Assembly (NCBI GenBank): GCA_022709905.1 | Contig: JAKLHY010000004.1 | Coordinates: 124,001 to 188,000, forward strand | Direction of reading: 5' to 3' | Length of the DNA: 64,000 nt | DNA from: Verrucomicrobiota bacterium | Lineage (GTDB): Bacteria; Verrucomicrobiota; Verrucomicrobiia; Limisphaerales; UBA1319 | Shown here: positions 18,622-26,816 of the stretch, piece by piece | Numbering within the stretch: the first letter of the stretch is position 1 | How the letters are laid out: the number at the start of each line of letters is the position of its first letter | Notes under the pieces: model-generated | Databases searched by the model: none | The model's input: the letters and a program-made list of their open reading frames with translations, nothing else | Told to the model about the DNA's origin: nothing | Made by a program: the position numbers and the translations under genes

Positions 18622-19049
18622 GGGCGCGGGGGGGGAGCGGATTCGTGAGGGGAGGATTGGCTATGAAGATATTGTTCCCGAGCCCGGGCGAAGACCTGGT
18701 AGAAACGCCGTCCGGAGATTCTCAGCCGCAATTGATCATGGAAGAACCGTTTTTCTCTTTCGCAATCATTTCGGAAGCTGTTAATGACCGAGAGAATTTC
18801 ATGCAGCCGCGTGGCACTGCCGACGTCTTCGATCAATTCAAAATCGGGCTTGAAGAACCCGGGCCGGAGGAGGCGGATGATGGGCAGGAAAGGCAGGGCT
18901 CGACGGTGAACCGTTTTCCACAGGACGTTCTCTTTAAATTGGTCCGGGGTGCACTGGTGGATCTGGCAGTAAATGGCGCGCAGATCGGGCGGGCGGCCCG
19001 CGATAGGCTGCTTTTTCGGGATGCCAATATTTTCTTGTTTCGGAGACAT
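18618..19049 (-). CDS. Unrecognised protein coupled to the prenyltransferase-repeat protein
   Basis: I do not recognise this family. From the ATG at 19049 the product has 143 residues: a Lys-rich start (MSPKQENIGIPKKQP), mostly helical and charged thereafter, with IHQCTPDQFKENVLWKTVH, RALPFLPIIRLLRPGFF and a Phe/Arg-rich C-terminal half ending in a Pro tail. There is no clear transmembrane segment. Upstream non-ATG starts (TTG/GTG at about 19079) would add LVILGCGCGV, a Cys-bearing hydrophobic stretch, so a longer form is possible. The stop overlaps the next start (ATGA). It is divergent from serS. Confidence 0.5.
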   Translation of the reverse strand: MSPKQENIGIPKKQPIAGRPPDLRAIYCQIHQCTPDQFKENVLWKTVHRRALPFLPIIRLLRPGFFKPDFELIEDVGSATRLHEILSVINSFRNDCEREKRFFHDQLRLRISGRRFYQVFARAREQYLHSQSSPHESAPPPRP

Positions 19050-19095
19050 AACACCACAGCCGCAGCCCAGAATCACCAAGGCCGAGCCTTCGACC

Positions 19096-19123
19096 TTGCT
19101 CTGAAACGAGACCTTTCTATAAT
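19096..19123 (+). promoter_or_regulatory. serS promoter, possibly giving a leaderless mRNA
   Basis: A perfect TATAAT (19118-19123) lies 16 bp after TTGCTC (19096-19101), a partial -35. The predicted start site, about 7 bp downstream of the -10, falls on or next to the A of the serS ATG at 19130, leaving no room for a ribosome binding site. Confidence 0.55.
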
Positions 19124-19129
19124 AGCCGG

Positions 19130-20431
19130 ATGTTGGATATCAAATTAATTCGTGAGCATACCGAGGACGTCAAGCGGCGTTTGGCTTCCCGCGGAGCGGG
19201 CGATGAAACGTTGATCGATGAGGTGCTGGCTTTGGACGAGCAACGACGGAAGGGATTGAGCGAGGTGGAAAGCCTCAAGGCCCAGCGAAACCGGGTCTCC
19301 AAGGAAATCGGCGCCCTGATGGCGCAAAAAAAGCTGGAGGAAGCCGAGGCTCGGAAGCGGGAGACTCGTGAAATTGGCGATAAAATCACGGTCTTGGACC
19401 GGCAGATTGGCGAGGCCGAACAGAAGAGGGACGAGTTATTGCTGCGATTGCCCAATCTGCCGCATGCGAGTGTGGCCGTGGGGCGGAGCGCCGAAGACAA
19501 TCCCCTGGTTCGCGTTTGGGGCCAGCCGCCGGCTTTTGCTTTTCAGCCCAAGACTCACATCGAGCTGTGCGAACGACTTCGGCTCGTGGATTTTGCCCGG
19601 GGCGTGAAGCTGACCGGCAGCGGTTTTTTGTTGTACACCCATTGGGGAGCGCGCCTGGAGCGCGCCCTGATCCAGTTTTTGCTGGACCTGCATGTTTACC
19701 AGCATGGTTATACCGAGGTTTCACCGCCATTCCTGGTGAGCCGGGAATGCATGACCGGGGTGGGCCAGTTTCCCAAGTTCACCGACCAGGCTTACGCCGC
19801 CCAGGAGGGCATGGACGGATCGACCCTGGGCAAGCTTTATCTGGTGCCGACCGCCGAAGCCCCTGTGGCCAACATCCATCGCGAAGAAATCCTGAAGGAG
19901 TGTGACTTGCCGGTTTATTATTGCGCCTACAGCCCTTGTTTCCGGGCCGAGGCGGGCGCCGCGGGGGTGGGGACGCGCGGCATGATTCGAGTGCATCAAT
20001 TCGACAAGGTTGAGCTGATCAAGATTGTCGTTCCGGAGAAAGGCTTCGAAGAACTCGAGAAGATGGTGACCCATGCCGAGGCGGTCCTGCAACAACTGGG
20101 GTTGCATTATCGGGTGATCCAGTTGTGCACGGGCGACATGGGCTTTGCCAGCGCCAAAACTTACGACATCGAAGTATGGGCTCCGGGTCAGGGTCAGTTC
20201 CTGGAGGTTTCGAGTTGCTCGAACTGCGAGGATTTCCAGGCCCGTCGCATGAATCTGCGCTACAAGACCGCGGCGGGCGAAAACCGGTTTCCGCACATCC
20301 TGAATGGGAGCGGGACAGCGTTGGCTCGGCTGTTTGTGGCCCTGGCGGAAACGCATCAGCAGGCGGACGGAAGCGTGATGATTCCCGAGCCGTTGCGACC
20401 GTATCTGCGCGCGGACAAAATCGGGCCTTAA
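19130..20431 (+). CDS. serS: Seryl-tRNA synthetase
   Basis: A 433-residue class II aminoacyl-tRNA synthetase. The N-terminal start MLDIKLIREHTEDVKRRL and the following long charged coiled-coil arm (about residues 25-105) are typical. The catalytic part has TAEAPVANIHREEI, motif 2 FRAEAGAAGVGTRGMIRVHQF, and motif 3 at the C-terminus (LNGSGTALARLFVALAE). It charges tRNA-Ser with serine in the cytoplasm. Length matches the family (about 425 residues). The gene sits 33 bp upstream of glgA on the same strand. Confidence 0.97.
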   Translation: MLDIKLIREHTEDVKRRLASRGAGDETLIDEVLALDEQRRKGLSEVESLKAQRNRVSKEIGALMAQKKLEEAEARKRETREIGDKITVLDRQIGEAEQKRDELLLRLPNLPHASVAVGRSAEDNPLVRVWGQPPAFAFQPKTHIELCERLRLVDFARGVKLTGSGFLLYTHWGARLERALIQFLLDLHVYQHGYTEVSPPFLVSRECMTGVGQFPKFTDQAYAAQEGMDGSTLGKLYLVPTAEAPVANIHREEILKECDLPVYYCAYSPCFRAEAGAAGVGTRGMIRVHQFDKVELIKIVVPEKGFEELEKMVTHAEAVLQQLGLHYRVIQLCTGDMGFASAKTYDIEVWAPGQGQFLEVSSCSNCEDFQARRMNLRYKTAAGENRFPHILNGSGTALARLFVALAETHQQADGSVMIPEPLRPYLRADKIGP

Positions 20432-20464
20432 GAAACAGAGCCGAAAACCGAAGTAGATCTCGGA

Positions 20465-21916
20465 ATGAAAGTGTTGTTGGCCAGCAGCGAAGTTTACCCT
20501 TACTCCAAGACAGGGGGCTTGGCTGACATGGTGGGAGCGCTGGCCAAGTATCTGGCGCACGCCGGCTGCCAGGTCGTCCTGGTCACCCCTTTGTATTCAA
20601 GTATTCGAGCCCGTCATCCGGAATTGCAGAGATTGGATTGGAAACTGGAATTGCCCCTTGATTCACATCTGGTATCGGGCCGGGTTTGTGTGCTGCAACC
20701 GGCCCATCGATTAACGGTGTATTTCATCGAGCACTCGGGCTTTTTCGAACGGCCGGGGCTCTACCAGGAACACGGTCGCGACTATCCCGACAACGCAGAG
20801 CGGTTCGTATTTTTTTCGAAAGCGGTCGTTAACCTGGCGCGGTATCTGCCGTGGCGCGCTCAAGTGGTTCATCTCCACGACTGGCAGACGGCCCTCGTGC
20901 CCTTGTTGATCCAGGACCAAAAACAGCGGGACAAATGGCTGCGACCTCCCCGGACTTGCCTCACCATTCACAACCTGGCCTATCAAGGTCAGTTTCCAGC
21001 CTCCACCTTTGGTTTGACCAATCTGCCTTGGAGCTATTTCAGCATGGAAGGCGTGGAATTCCACGGCGGAGTCAATTGCCTCAAAGCCGGCATTGGTCAC
21101 GCCCAGGGCCTGACAACGGTGAGCCCCCGTTACGCCCGCGAAATCACCACTCCAGAGCTCGGATTCGGCCTGGACGGGATCTTGCGGCAACAGGATCATT
21201 TGTTGACTGGAATCCTGAACGGAGTCGATTACACCGAGTGGAACACCGAACACAATCCGAACCTCCACAACGCGTACCATAAAGACGATTTGTCAGGCAA
21301 AACCGCCGAGAAACTCGCGCTTCAGAAGGAGTTTGGCCTGCCGGTGAATGCCCAGATCCCGCTCTTTGGCAATATTGGGCGCTTGGTGCACCAGAAAGGA
21401 ATCGACATTCTGCTCGGCGCTCTGGAGGAAATGGTGGCCGCCGACTTGCAGTTCGTGTCCCTCGGAGCGGGATTGCCTGAGTTCGAGTCGGCCTTGTTGG
21501 ATCTGGCTCGGCGCTATCCGCACAAGGTCGCCGTTCGAACCGGATATGACCACGGCTTGCCGCACCGTATCGAAGCCGCGAGCGATTTCTTTCTCATGCC
21601 GTCCCATTTTGAACCGTGTGGACTGAACCAGATGTACAGCTTGCGGTATGGAACCGTCCCCATCGTGCGGGCCACAGGAGGATTGGATGATTCTGTGATC
21701 GATGTCCGGGAAAACGCCGCCCTCGCAAACGGCATCAAGTTCGATGTGTATTCGTCGTCGGCCCTGGCTCATGCCATGCGCAAAGCCCTCGCACTCTTCC
21801 AGCATCGAGACCTGCTTCAACACTACCGCAATAATGGGATGAATCAGGATTTCTCCTGGGAACGCACCGCCCGGGAGTACATGAAAGTCTACGAAAACAT
21901 CCTGACGCGGGATTGA
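20465..21916 (+). CDS. glgA: Glycogen synthase (ADP-glucose, GT5)
   Basis: A 483-residue GT5 glycosyltransferase with two Rossmann domains. KTGGLADMVGAL at residues 15-26 is the ADP-glucose-binding loop, HLHDWQTALVPLL the family's second block, and PSHFEPCGLNQMYSLRYGT the C-terminal catalytic block. It extends alpha-1,4-glucan from ADP-glucose. Length is normal (about 477 in E. coli). It follows serS by 33 bp; no other glg gene is nearby. A strong hairpin lies just downstream. Confidence 0.96.
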   Translation: MKVLLASSEVYPYSKTGGLADMVGALAKYLAHAGCQVVLVTPLYSSIRARHPELQRLDWKLELPLDSHLVSGRVCVLQPAHRLTVYFIEHSGFFERPGLYQEHGRDYPDNAERFVFFSKAVVNLARYLPWRAQVVHLHDWQTALVPLLIQDQKQRDKWLRPPRTCLTIHNLAYQGQFPASTFGLTNLPWSYFSMEGVEFHGGVNCLKAGIGHAQGLTTVSPRYAREITTPELGFGLDGILRQQDHLLTGILNGVDYTEWNTEHNPNLHNAYHKDDLSGKTAEKLALQKEFGLPVNAQIPLFGNIGRLVHQKGIDILLGALEEMVAADLQFVSLGAGLPEFESALLDLARRYPHKVAVRTGYDHGLPHRIEAASDFFLMPSHFEPCGLNQMYSLRYGTVPIVRATGGLDDSVIDVRENAALANGIKFDVYSSSALAHAMRKALALFQHRDLLQHYRNNGMNQDFSWERTAREYMKVYENILTRD

Positions 21917-21969
21917 GTTGGCTCCCAGCCATCCGGCCTCTGAAAACCTCGTCCGGTCCTGAAACGATT

Positions 21970-22015
21970 CAAGGCGGCATCATCACGGCACACACGCCGT
22001 TTTCACACCGCCTTG
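21970..22015. terminator. Two-stage hairpin between convergent genes
   Basis: CAAGGCGG pairs with CCGCCTTG at the ends, and ACGGC pairs with GCCGT inside around an ACACAC loop. It lies between glgA and the convergent Gfo/Idh gene, where a bidirectional terminator is expected. No long T run follows, so intrinsic termination is plausible rather than certain. Confidence 0.55.
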
Positions 22016-22042
22016 AGATGCAAAAGAGATCCGTTGGCCGTC

Positions 22043-23371
22043 TCAGGCCAATTTCCAGGGAGCCCGATAGGAGCGGGTCAGTAATTTCGACGCGTCGGCA
22101 TCACCGACGATGACTTCCCGTTTCGAGTTCCACTTGATTTTACGTCCGACCATCATGGCAATGAGGCCCAGGTGGCCCGGAATGGCGGAATGATGGGCCG
22201 TTTCGACGGGAGTGATTGTTGGCTTTCGTGATTTGACGCAGTCCAGGAAATTGCGCCCGTGGCTCGAGGATTCATACAGGCTGACTTTGCGTTGGTTTTC
22301 AGGAACGCGGTCCCAGTCCTTCCATTCCTTGTTGGAGGCATCAAATCCGCCGCGGTCCACCCACACCCAACCGTCAGTCCCAATCCATTTTGTGCCGCCG
22401 CGAATGTCGCCGTGCCCGCCGGCGATGATCATGGTGATGTCTTGCGGGTATTGGGCGGTGATCCGATACTTGGTGCAGGTGTTCCACATGGCGTCTTCCG
22501 GCGGGAATTCACCCTGGCCCTCGATTTCCGTCGGCCCGGAACCGTCACAGTCCATCCCCCAGTGGGCGATATCGCAATGGTGGCCGATCCAATCGAGGAG
22601 TTGTCCGCCTCCGGTGTTATAGTGCCAGCGCCAATTCATGTGCACGCGGGCCTCGATATAAGGCATCATCTTGGAGGGGCCGATCCAGAAATCGTAATCC
22701 AAATGTTCCGGGGGATTGGTGACCTTGTTCTTGCTTGCCGTGCCTGCGAAATCGTGGTGACCCGAGGGGAGCCCCACCTCGACGCGGGTCAGTTTTCCGA
22801 TCAAACCGTTGCGAACGATCTCGGCGGCCTTGTGGAAATTGGGCTGAGAACGCTGCCAGGAACCGGTCTGCCAGATGCGTTTATGCTTCTGAACGGCCTT
22901 TACGATGGCCTGCTGCTCGGCAATGGTGCGGGCCAGCGGTTTTTCCCCGTAAATATCCTTTTTCTGCCGAGCCGCCTCGACGGACACCATCGCGTGCCAC
23001 TGGTCGGGAATGGCGATCATCACCGTGTCGATGTCTTTTCGGGCCATGAGCTCGCGGTAATCGTGGTAGGCCTTGCAGTCTTTGTTCTTGTAGTGGCCGT
23101 TGACGGTATCGACGGCCTGCGCCAGGTGCTGTTTATCGAGATCGCAAGCCGCCAGAATTTGACAGTCTTTCTGGGTCAGAAAACCATGGGTATTCCCCGG
23201 CCCCTGCATGCCCCATCCCACGACGCCCATGGTGATGCGTTCAGAGGGTGCTGTTTTTCCCTCTCCCCCCAGGACGCGGGAGGGAACAATCATCGGGGCA
23301 ATCAAGGCGGCGCTGGACGCCGTAATAAATTGACGGCGGGTAAAGCCAAAACGCGAAACAGGTTTGTTCAT
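22043..23371 (-). CDS. Gfo/Idh/MocA family oxidoreductase, TAT-exported
   Basis: From the ATG at 23371 the product has 442 residues. The N-terminus carries a twin-arginine signal (FTRRQFITASSAALIAP). The Rossmann part follows (GVVGWGMQGPGNTHG), then YHDYRELMARKDIDTVMIAIPDQWH and GEKPLARTIAEQ, where the Lys of EKP is the conserved catalytic residue. These enzymes act on sugars or sugar derivatives with NAD(P); PVC bacteria carry many exported copies, whose cofactor is bound before export. Substrate unknown. The 33 codons upstream of this ATG do not fit a TAT protein, so the shorter start was chosen. Confidence 0.9.
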   Translation of the reverse strand: MNKPVSRFGFTRRQFITASSAALIAPMIVPSRVLGGEGKTAPSERITMGVVGWGMQGPGNTHGFLTQKDCQILAACDLDKQHLAQAVDTVNGHYKNKDCKAYHDYRELMARKDIDTVMIAIPDQWHAMVSVEAARQKKDIYGEKPLARTIAEQQAIVKAVQKHKRIWQTGSWQRSQPNFHKAAEIVRNGLIGKLTRVEVGLPSGHHDFAGTASKNKVTNPPEHLDYDFWIGPSKMMPYIEARVHMNWRWHYNTGGGQLLDWIGHHCDIAHWGMDCDGSGPTEIEGQGEFPPEDAMWNTCTKYRITAQYPQDITMIIAGGHGDIRGGTKWIGTDGWVWVDRGGFDASNKEWKDWDRVPENQRKVSLYESSSHGRNFLDCVKSRKPTITPVETAHHSAIPGHLGLIAMMVGRKIKWNSKREVIVGDADASKLLTRSYRAPWKLA

Positions 23372-23635
23372 AGGCGGCGCATCATGCCCGAGCAAGAGCC
23401 GACTGACGAGAGGAAAAAGTCCGTCTGTCCCTCCCGTGACATGCGCCGCGGACGCTCCGAAGGCTGCCATAAACCAATCGGCAGAATTTCAATGATGAGT
23501 GGATAACAAACGGCCATCCTCGACGTGCGCGCGCCGAGGGTGGCCAGTTGGAAAAAATGGAATTCAGCGCGAGAACCCCAGTAATCGACGATTCATCAAT
23601 CCGGCGAACCCAAAGCCATTGATTCGTTCATCGGA

Positions 23636-24313
23636 TCACTCCTGACGCAACAACCGGCGGACTGTTCCCAAACCTAAGAACGCTAATCCGTATAACATGA
23701 GGCACGATCCTCCATCCGGGGTTGTATGAATCGGCGGATCTTCAGTGCTGCCGAAGGTGCCTTCGAAATTGTCGATAATAAAACGGCCATAATCGGACTG
23801 AAAATCAAAGGTCGCATACGCGGCCAGTCCAGAAAAAGTTACGGAAATTTCTCCCTCTGGGTATGTGCTAAAACCGCCGTCGATGGCTGTGTAGTAACCA
23901 TCGACTTTTTGTGACGCGATGAGAGTATCGCCGGTGTCGTAGACCTTAAACTCCGCGTAAGGGTAACCAGCCGTCTTGTCGTCACCGAATGAATCCAGGG
24001 CAAATCCAAACTTCAATGAGGCAGCCGCTCCAAAGGTGAAGTCGACTCTAAGGTCGGTTGCCAACAAAGCCGTTCCCTCAAGACCAGGCTCGTTGATATA
24101 TGTCATATTAGGGCCTGGACCGATTGTGTTGAATCCAGCCGGATCAACAGTGCTGAAAATGACATCATCAATTGAATCCGCATCCCCATCAAATCCATAA
24201 GAAGTCTGTCCCGTTATAAGATCGTCAAAGGTCAACTTCGCTCCCTGGACTGCATTTGACCCCAAGAAAAGAATGGTGGTTGCCGTTATCACAGCTGAGA
24301 TTTTCCCGATCAT
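23636..24313 (-). CDS. Secreted protein with TPDGG-type exosortase C-terminal tail
   Basis: A 225-residue protein. The ATG at 24313 follows a good ribosome binding site (AAGGAAAGGAAC) and starts a signal peptide (KISAVITATTILFLGSNAVQG). The body is beta-rich and acidic, with no catalytic motif I recognise. The end TPDGGSCLMLYGLAFLGLGTV plus RRLLRQE has the tripartite form of VPDSG/PEP-CTERM sorting signals: short motif, helix, Arg cluster. It is therefore probably processed by an exosortase and placed on the surface or in exopolysaccharide. The gene stands alone; its upstream region is AT-rich. Confidence 0.7.
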   Translation of the reverse strand: MIGKISAVITATTILFLGSNAVQGAKLTFDDLITGQTSYGFDGDADSIDDVIFSTVDPAGFNTIGPGPNMTYINEPGLEGTALLATDLRVDFTFGAAASLKFGFALDSFGDDKTAGYPYAEFKVYDTGDTLIASQKVDGYYTAIDGGFSTYPEGEISVTFSGLAAYATFDFQSDYGRFIIDNFEGTFGSTEDPPIHTTPDGGSCLMLYGLAFLGLGTVRRLLRQE

Positions 24314-24726
24314 ATGTTGTTCCTTTCCTTTCTGACACTTCAATGGCCCTCTCATCGAACGGATCATCGTGCGATGAGATGGATTGGCCTTCCCTACTTC
24401 AAAACGGAAAAATAAAAGCATAATGATGACCACGATGATTCTGAATAGCTGCCAAACTTATGTAAAATGTTTATCGACAACTACAAATCAAAAACGAAAT
24501 GTCCTATTCCGCCTCAGATCTAGATCAAATCTGTAAGGAATATTGACGCAGCCAAACGACGAATACAGAAGATCCGGCAATGACATTTTCGTTTAAGAGA
24601 CTTGACCACAAGCACATGCATGAATCTGCAGATACTGTAAAAGAATCCGACGGGCAGATTGCTGCTGGTTTTACACAGATCCTTGAGCGAAGCTGGTAAC
24701 AGTGCTTTGCGCCGTTTCCAGGCGTT
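24314..24726. other. Intergenic region, no gene seen
   Basis: This 413-bp stretch between two minus-strand genes is AT-richer than the rest of the window. It must hold the promoter of the sorting-tail gene and the end of the PmoA-like transcript. I see no RNA gene, repeat or clear operator in it. Confidence 0.5.
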
Positions 24727-25686
24727 TTATTCGTTTTTCATCCCGGCGAACTCACGGAAAACACGGTCGATAGTCTCTTTGGCGGGCACGGTGGCATGGA
24801 CATATAAGCCGTAGCGCAACGCCAGGGGTTGTTCTGGTGTGATCTTGATTTCCCCGCCATAGGTCAGGGCGCTGCCCATCCACCCGTCCTCCCGGACATG
24901 GAACACCGAGGGATGATTTCGATTGGACGGGTGATCCATCAGCGTGATGCCCTCCAGGGCGGTTGAGGTGATGGGGCCGGAATAATCGACCCATCGGGCG
25001 GGTTTACGGAATGCACCGGCCTCGTTCGTGCCGCCTTCCGAGTTCCGGATTATGCCGCCGCCGTCCCGCACCCCAATCGTCTTGGCCATCCGAACTCCCA
25101 ACAGGCCGAAGGCTGTCTGGCCCAGAATAATCTCGGTTTCCTTGGTCTCGAACCGCAAATCGATCACCAACAACCATTCCTTGCTGGACAGGGTTTTCAC
25201 CGTGAGCTGGCGGTGTTCCCAGAGCAGGATTTTGTTGCCTGTCCGCCACGCATTCAGAACTCGCACCCGGGCGGTTTCATCGCCGTCTTCGATTTCCTCC
25301 AAGGTCTGGTGCGCAATCGTGCCCGCGCCTCCGTCCTCCCAAAAGTTCACGCCATGGACCGACTGATGCGAGATCCACACGGAATTATGATGTTTGTGGG
25401 ATTGTGGGTCGCGCGGATGTCCCATCCGGGTCAAAGAAATTCCGGATGGCCCGTTGATAGGATGCAGAAATGGCCGGTTGAGATTTGTGGCGTAGTAGTA
25501 ACGCGTCAATTCCAGGCCGTCCCGCTCAAACGAGATTTGATCCAGGGGCAGGGGCAGGGCTTGGAGGCGGGGGATCGGCTTGGCTGCGGGGAGCGATCCC
25601 TGGCCGGGAAGATGGATGGCGGAGGCGACGAGAACCGCGGAAAGAACAAGGACAGCCCGCACCTTGGGAAAGCGCTTTTGAGCCAT
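24727..25686 (-). CDS. PmoA-like (DUF6807) secreted protein, second copy
   Basis: A 319-residue protein from the ATG at 25686, which has GAGG at a good distance upstream and starts a signal peptide (RAVLVLSAVLVASAIHLPG). PQSHKHHNSVWISHQSVHG is the His-rich family block, and WEDGGAGTIAHQ follows. It belongs to the same family as the product at 7214-8179, although the two are only distantly alike by eye. Function is unknown; the leader implies a periplasmic or surface role. A strong AAGGAG followed by a six-codon open frame (25715 downward) lies just upstream. Confidence 0.78.
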   Translation of the reverse strand: MAQKRFPKVRAVLVLSAVLVASAIHLPGQGSLPAAKPIPRLQALPLPLDQISFERDGLELTRYYYATNLNRPFLHPINGPSGISLTRMGHPRDPQSHKHHNSVWISHQSVHGVNFWEDGGAGTIAHQTLEEIEDGDETARVRVLNAWRTGNKILLWEHRQLTVKTLSSKEWLLVIDLRFETKETEIILGQTAFGLLGVRMAKTIGVRDGGGIIRNSEGGTNEAGAFRKPARWVDYSGPITSTALEGITLMDHPSNRNHPSVFHVREDGWMGSALTYGGEIKITPEQPLALRYGLYVHATVPAKETIDRVFREFAGMKNE

Positions 25687-25879
25687 AAAAAGCCTCAACA
25701 ATCCACGAGTAACATTGTAATTCTCCTTAATTGAGACCGGCCAACCTCGCTCTTTTGGTGCGGGTGGAAAGGCTCAAGGACCCAAGTCTACAGGCGGCTT
25801 GAGTCCCCGCTCGTGATCCTTTCTGGGATCGAACTGAGCTCCCTCAGACCGAATCCGAGGTGACCTTGGGGCCTTGGGC

Positions 25880-26761
25880 TCAGTCTTTGACCTTGAAATC
25901 GCCCAGGGCGTATTGGGTGCCATCCAGGATAAAGCGCAGCATGGCGGGTTCCTGGAACACATTGCCGGCATGGCCGAAGCCGCAGAAGAACACACGGCCT
26001 TGACCAAATTTCTTGATCCAGGCAATGGCAAAATCGCCGTCGGTGCGTTTGACGCCGTTCTTAATGCCGCCGGTGACCGGATCCGACAGATCCAGAGTGA
26101 CCAAAACGGTGCGGTCGGCTCGGGTATAGGGTTCTTTGAACTGATAGATTTCGTCCTTGAGCTTGAATCCCTTGCCTTCAAAGGCCTGGTTCAGGGGGTG
26201 CTTGGGATCATCGAGTTTGAACGCCCAGGTCCCATTGGCATTCCAGGGATGTCCGTCAAACAAACCGCCCATCATGCTGGCGGCTTCCGGCCAATCATAG
26301 AAGTTATCGGTGGCCGCATGGATGCCAATCATGCCCTTGCCGTTCTTCACAAAATCCAGGAAGGCCTTTTTCTTGGTGTCATCCGGGAATTTAAGCTGGG
26401 TGGTGTTATTCAGGATAATGGCGTCGTATTTCGCCAGGTTGTCGGGCTCAAAGGCGGCGTAATCCTCGCTGAAATCGGTCGTGTAAGCGCCGGTCTTTTG
26501 GCCCATGAGTTCAATCGCCTTGTTGCCTACCACGATGGCTTCGCCATGAACGAAGCCTTCGCATCGGGAAAAGACGAGGATTTTGCGGGCCTTGGCGGGT
26601 TTGGCGGACGCGGAACCGGGCAGGGCCGCTTCCACTTTTTGGAGGTCAGCCGGTTTGAGGCTCGGGAGGGGTTTCTTCTCGGCGGCAGACACGGTCACAC
26701 AGATCTGCAGGGCCGCCAAAACGGCCAGGATGGAAAAAAAGCTCTTGGAATTGGGTTTCAT
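25880..26761 (-). CDS. ThuA-domain secreted protein
   Basis: From the ATG at 26761 the product has 293 residues with a signal peptide (SFFSILAVLAALQICVTVSA). ARKILVFSRCEGFVH begins a glutamine-amidotransferase-like ThuA (trehalose utilisation) domain. FVKNGKGMIGIHAATDNFYDWPE and MMGGLFDGHPWN are typical blocks, and the C-terminal KKFGQGRVFFCGFGHAGNVFQEP completes it. Members are common in PVC bacteria with sugar-dehydrogenase-like exported proteins; their reaction is not established. It follows the M3 peptidase on the same strand, 55 bp downstream of its stop. Confidence 0.85.
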   Translation of the reverse strand: MKPNSKSFFSILAVLAALQICVTVSAAEKKPLPSLKPADLQKVEAALPGSASAKPAKARKILVFSRCEGFVHGEAIVVGNKAIELMGQKTGAYTTDFSEDYAAFEPDNLAKYDAIILNNTTQLKFPDDTKKKAFLDFVKNGKGMIGIHAATDNFYDWPEAASMMGGLFDGHPWNANGTWAFKLDDPKHPLNQAFEGKGFKLKDEIYQFKEPYTRADRTVLVTLDLSDPVTGGIKNGVKRTDGDFAIAWIKKFGQGRVFFCGFGHAGNVFQEPAMLRFILDGTQYALGDFKVKD

Positions 26762-26816
26762 ATATGGGGCATAGAATCCCCCATCCCACAAGTCTCGTCC
26801 ATCGAAAAAAACGGGG

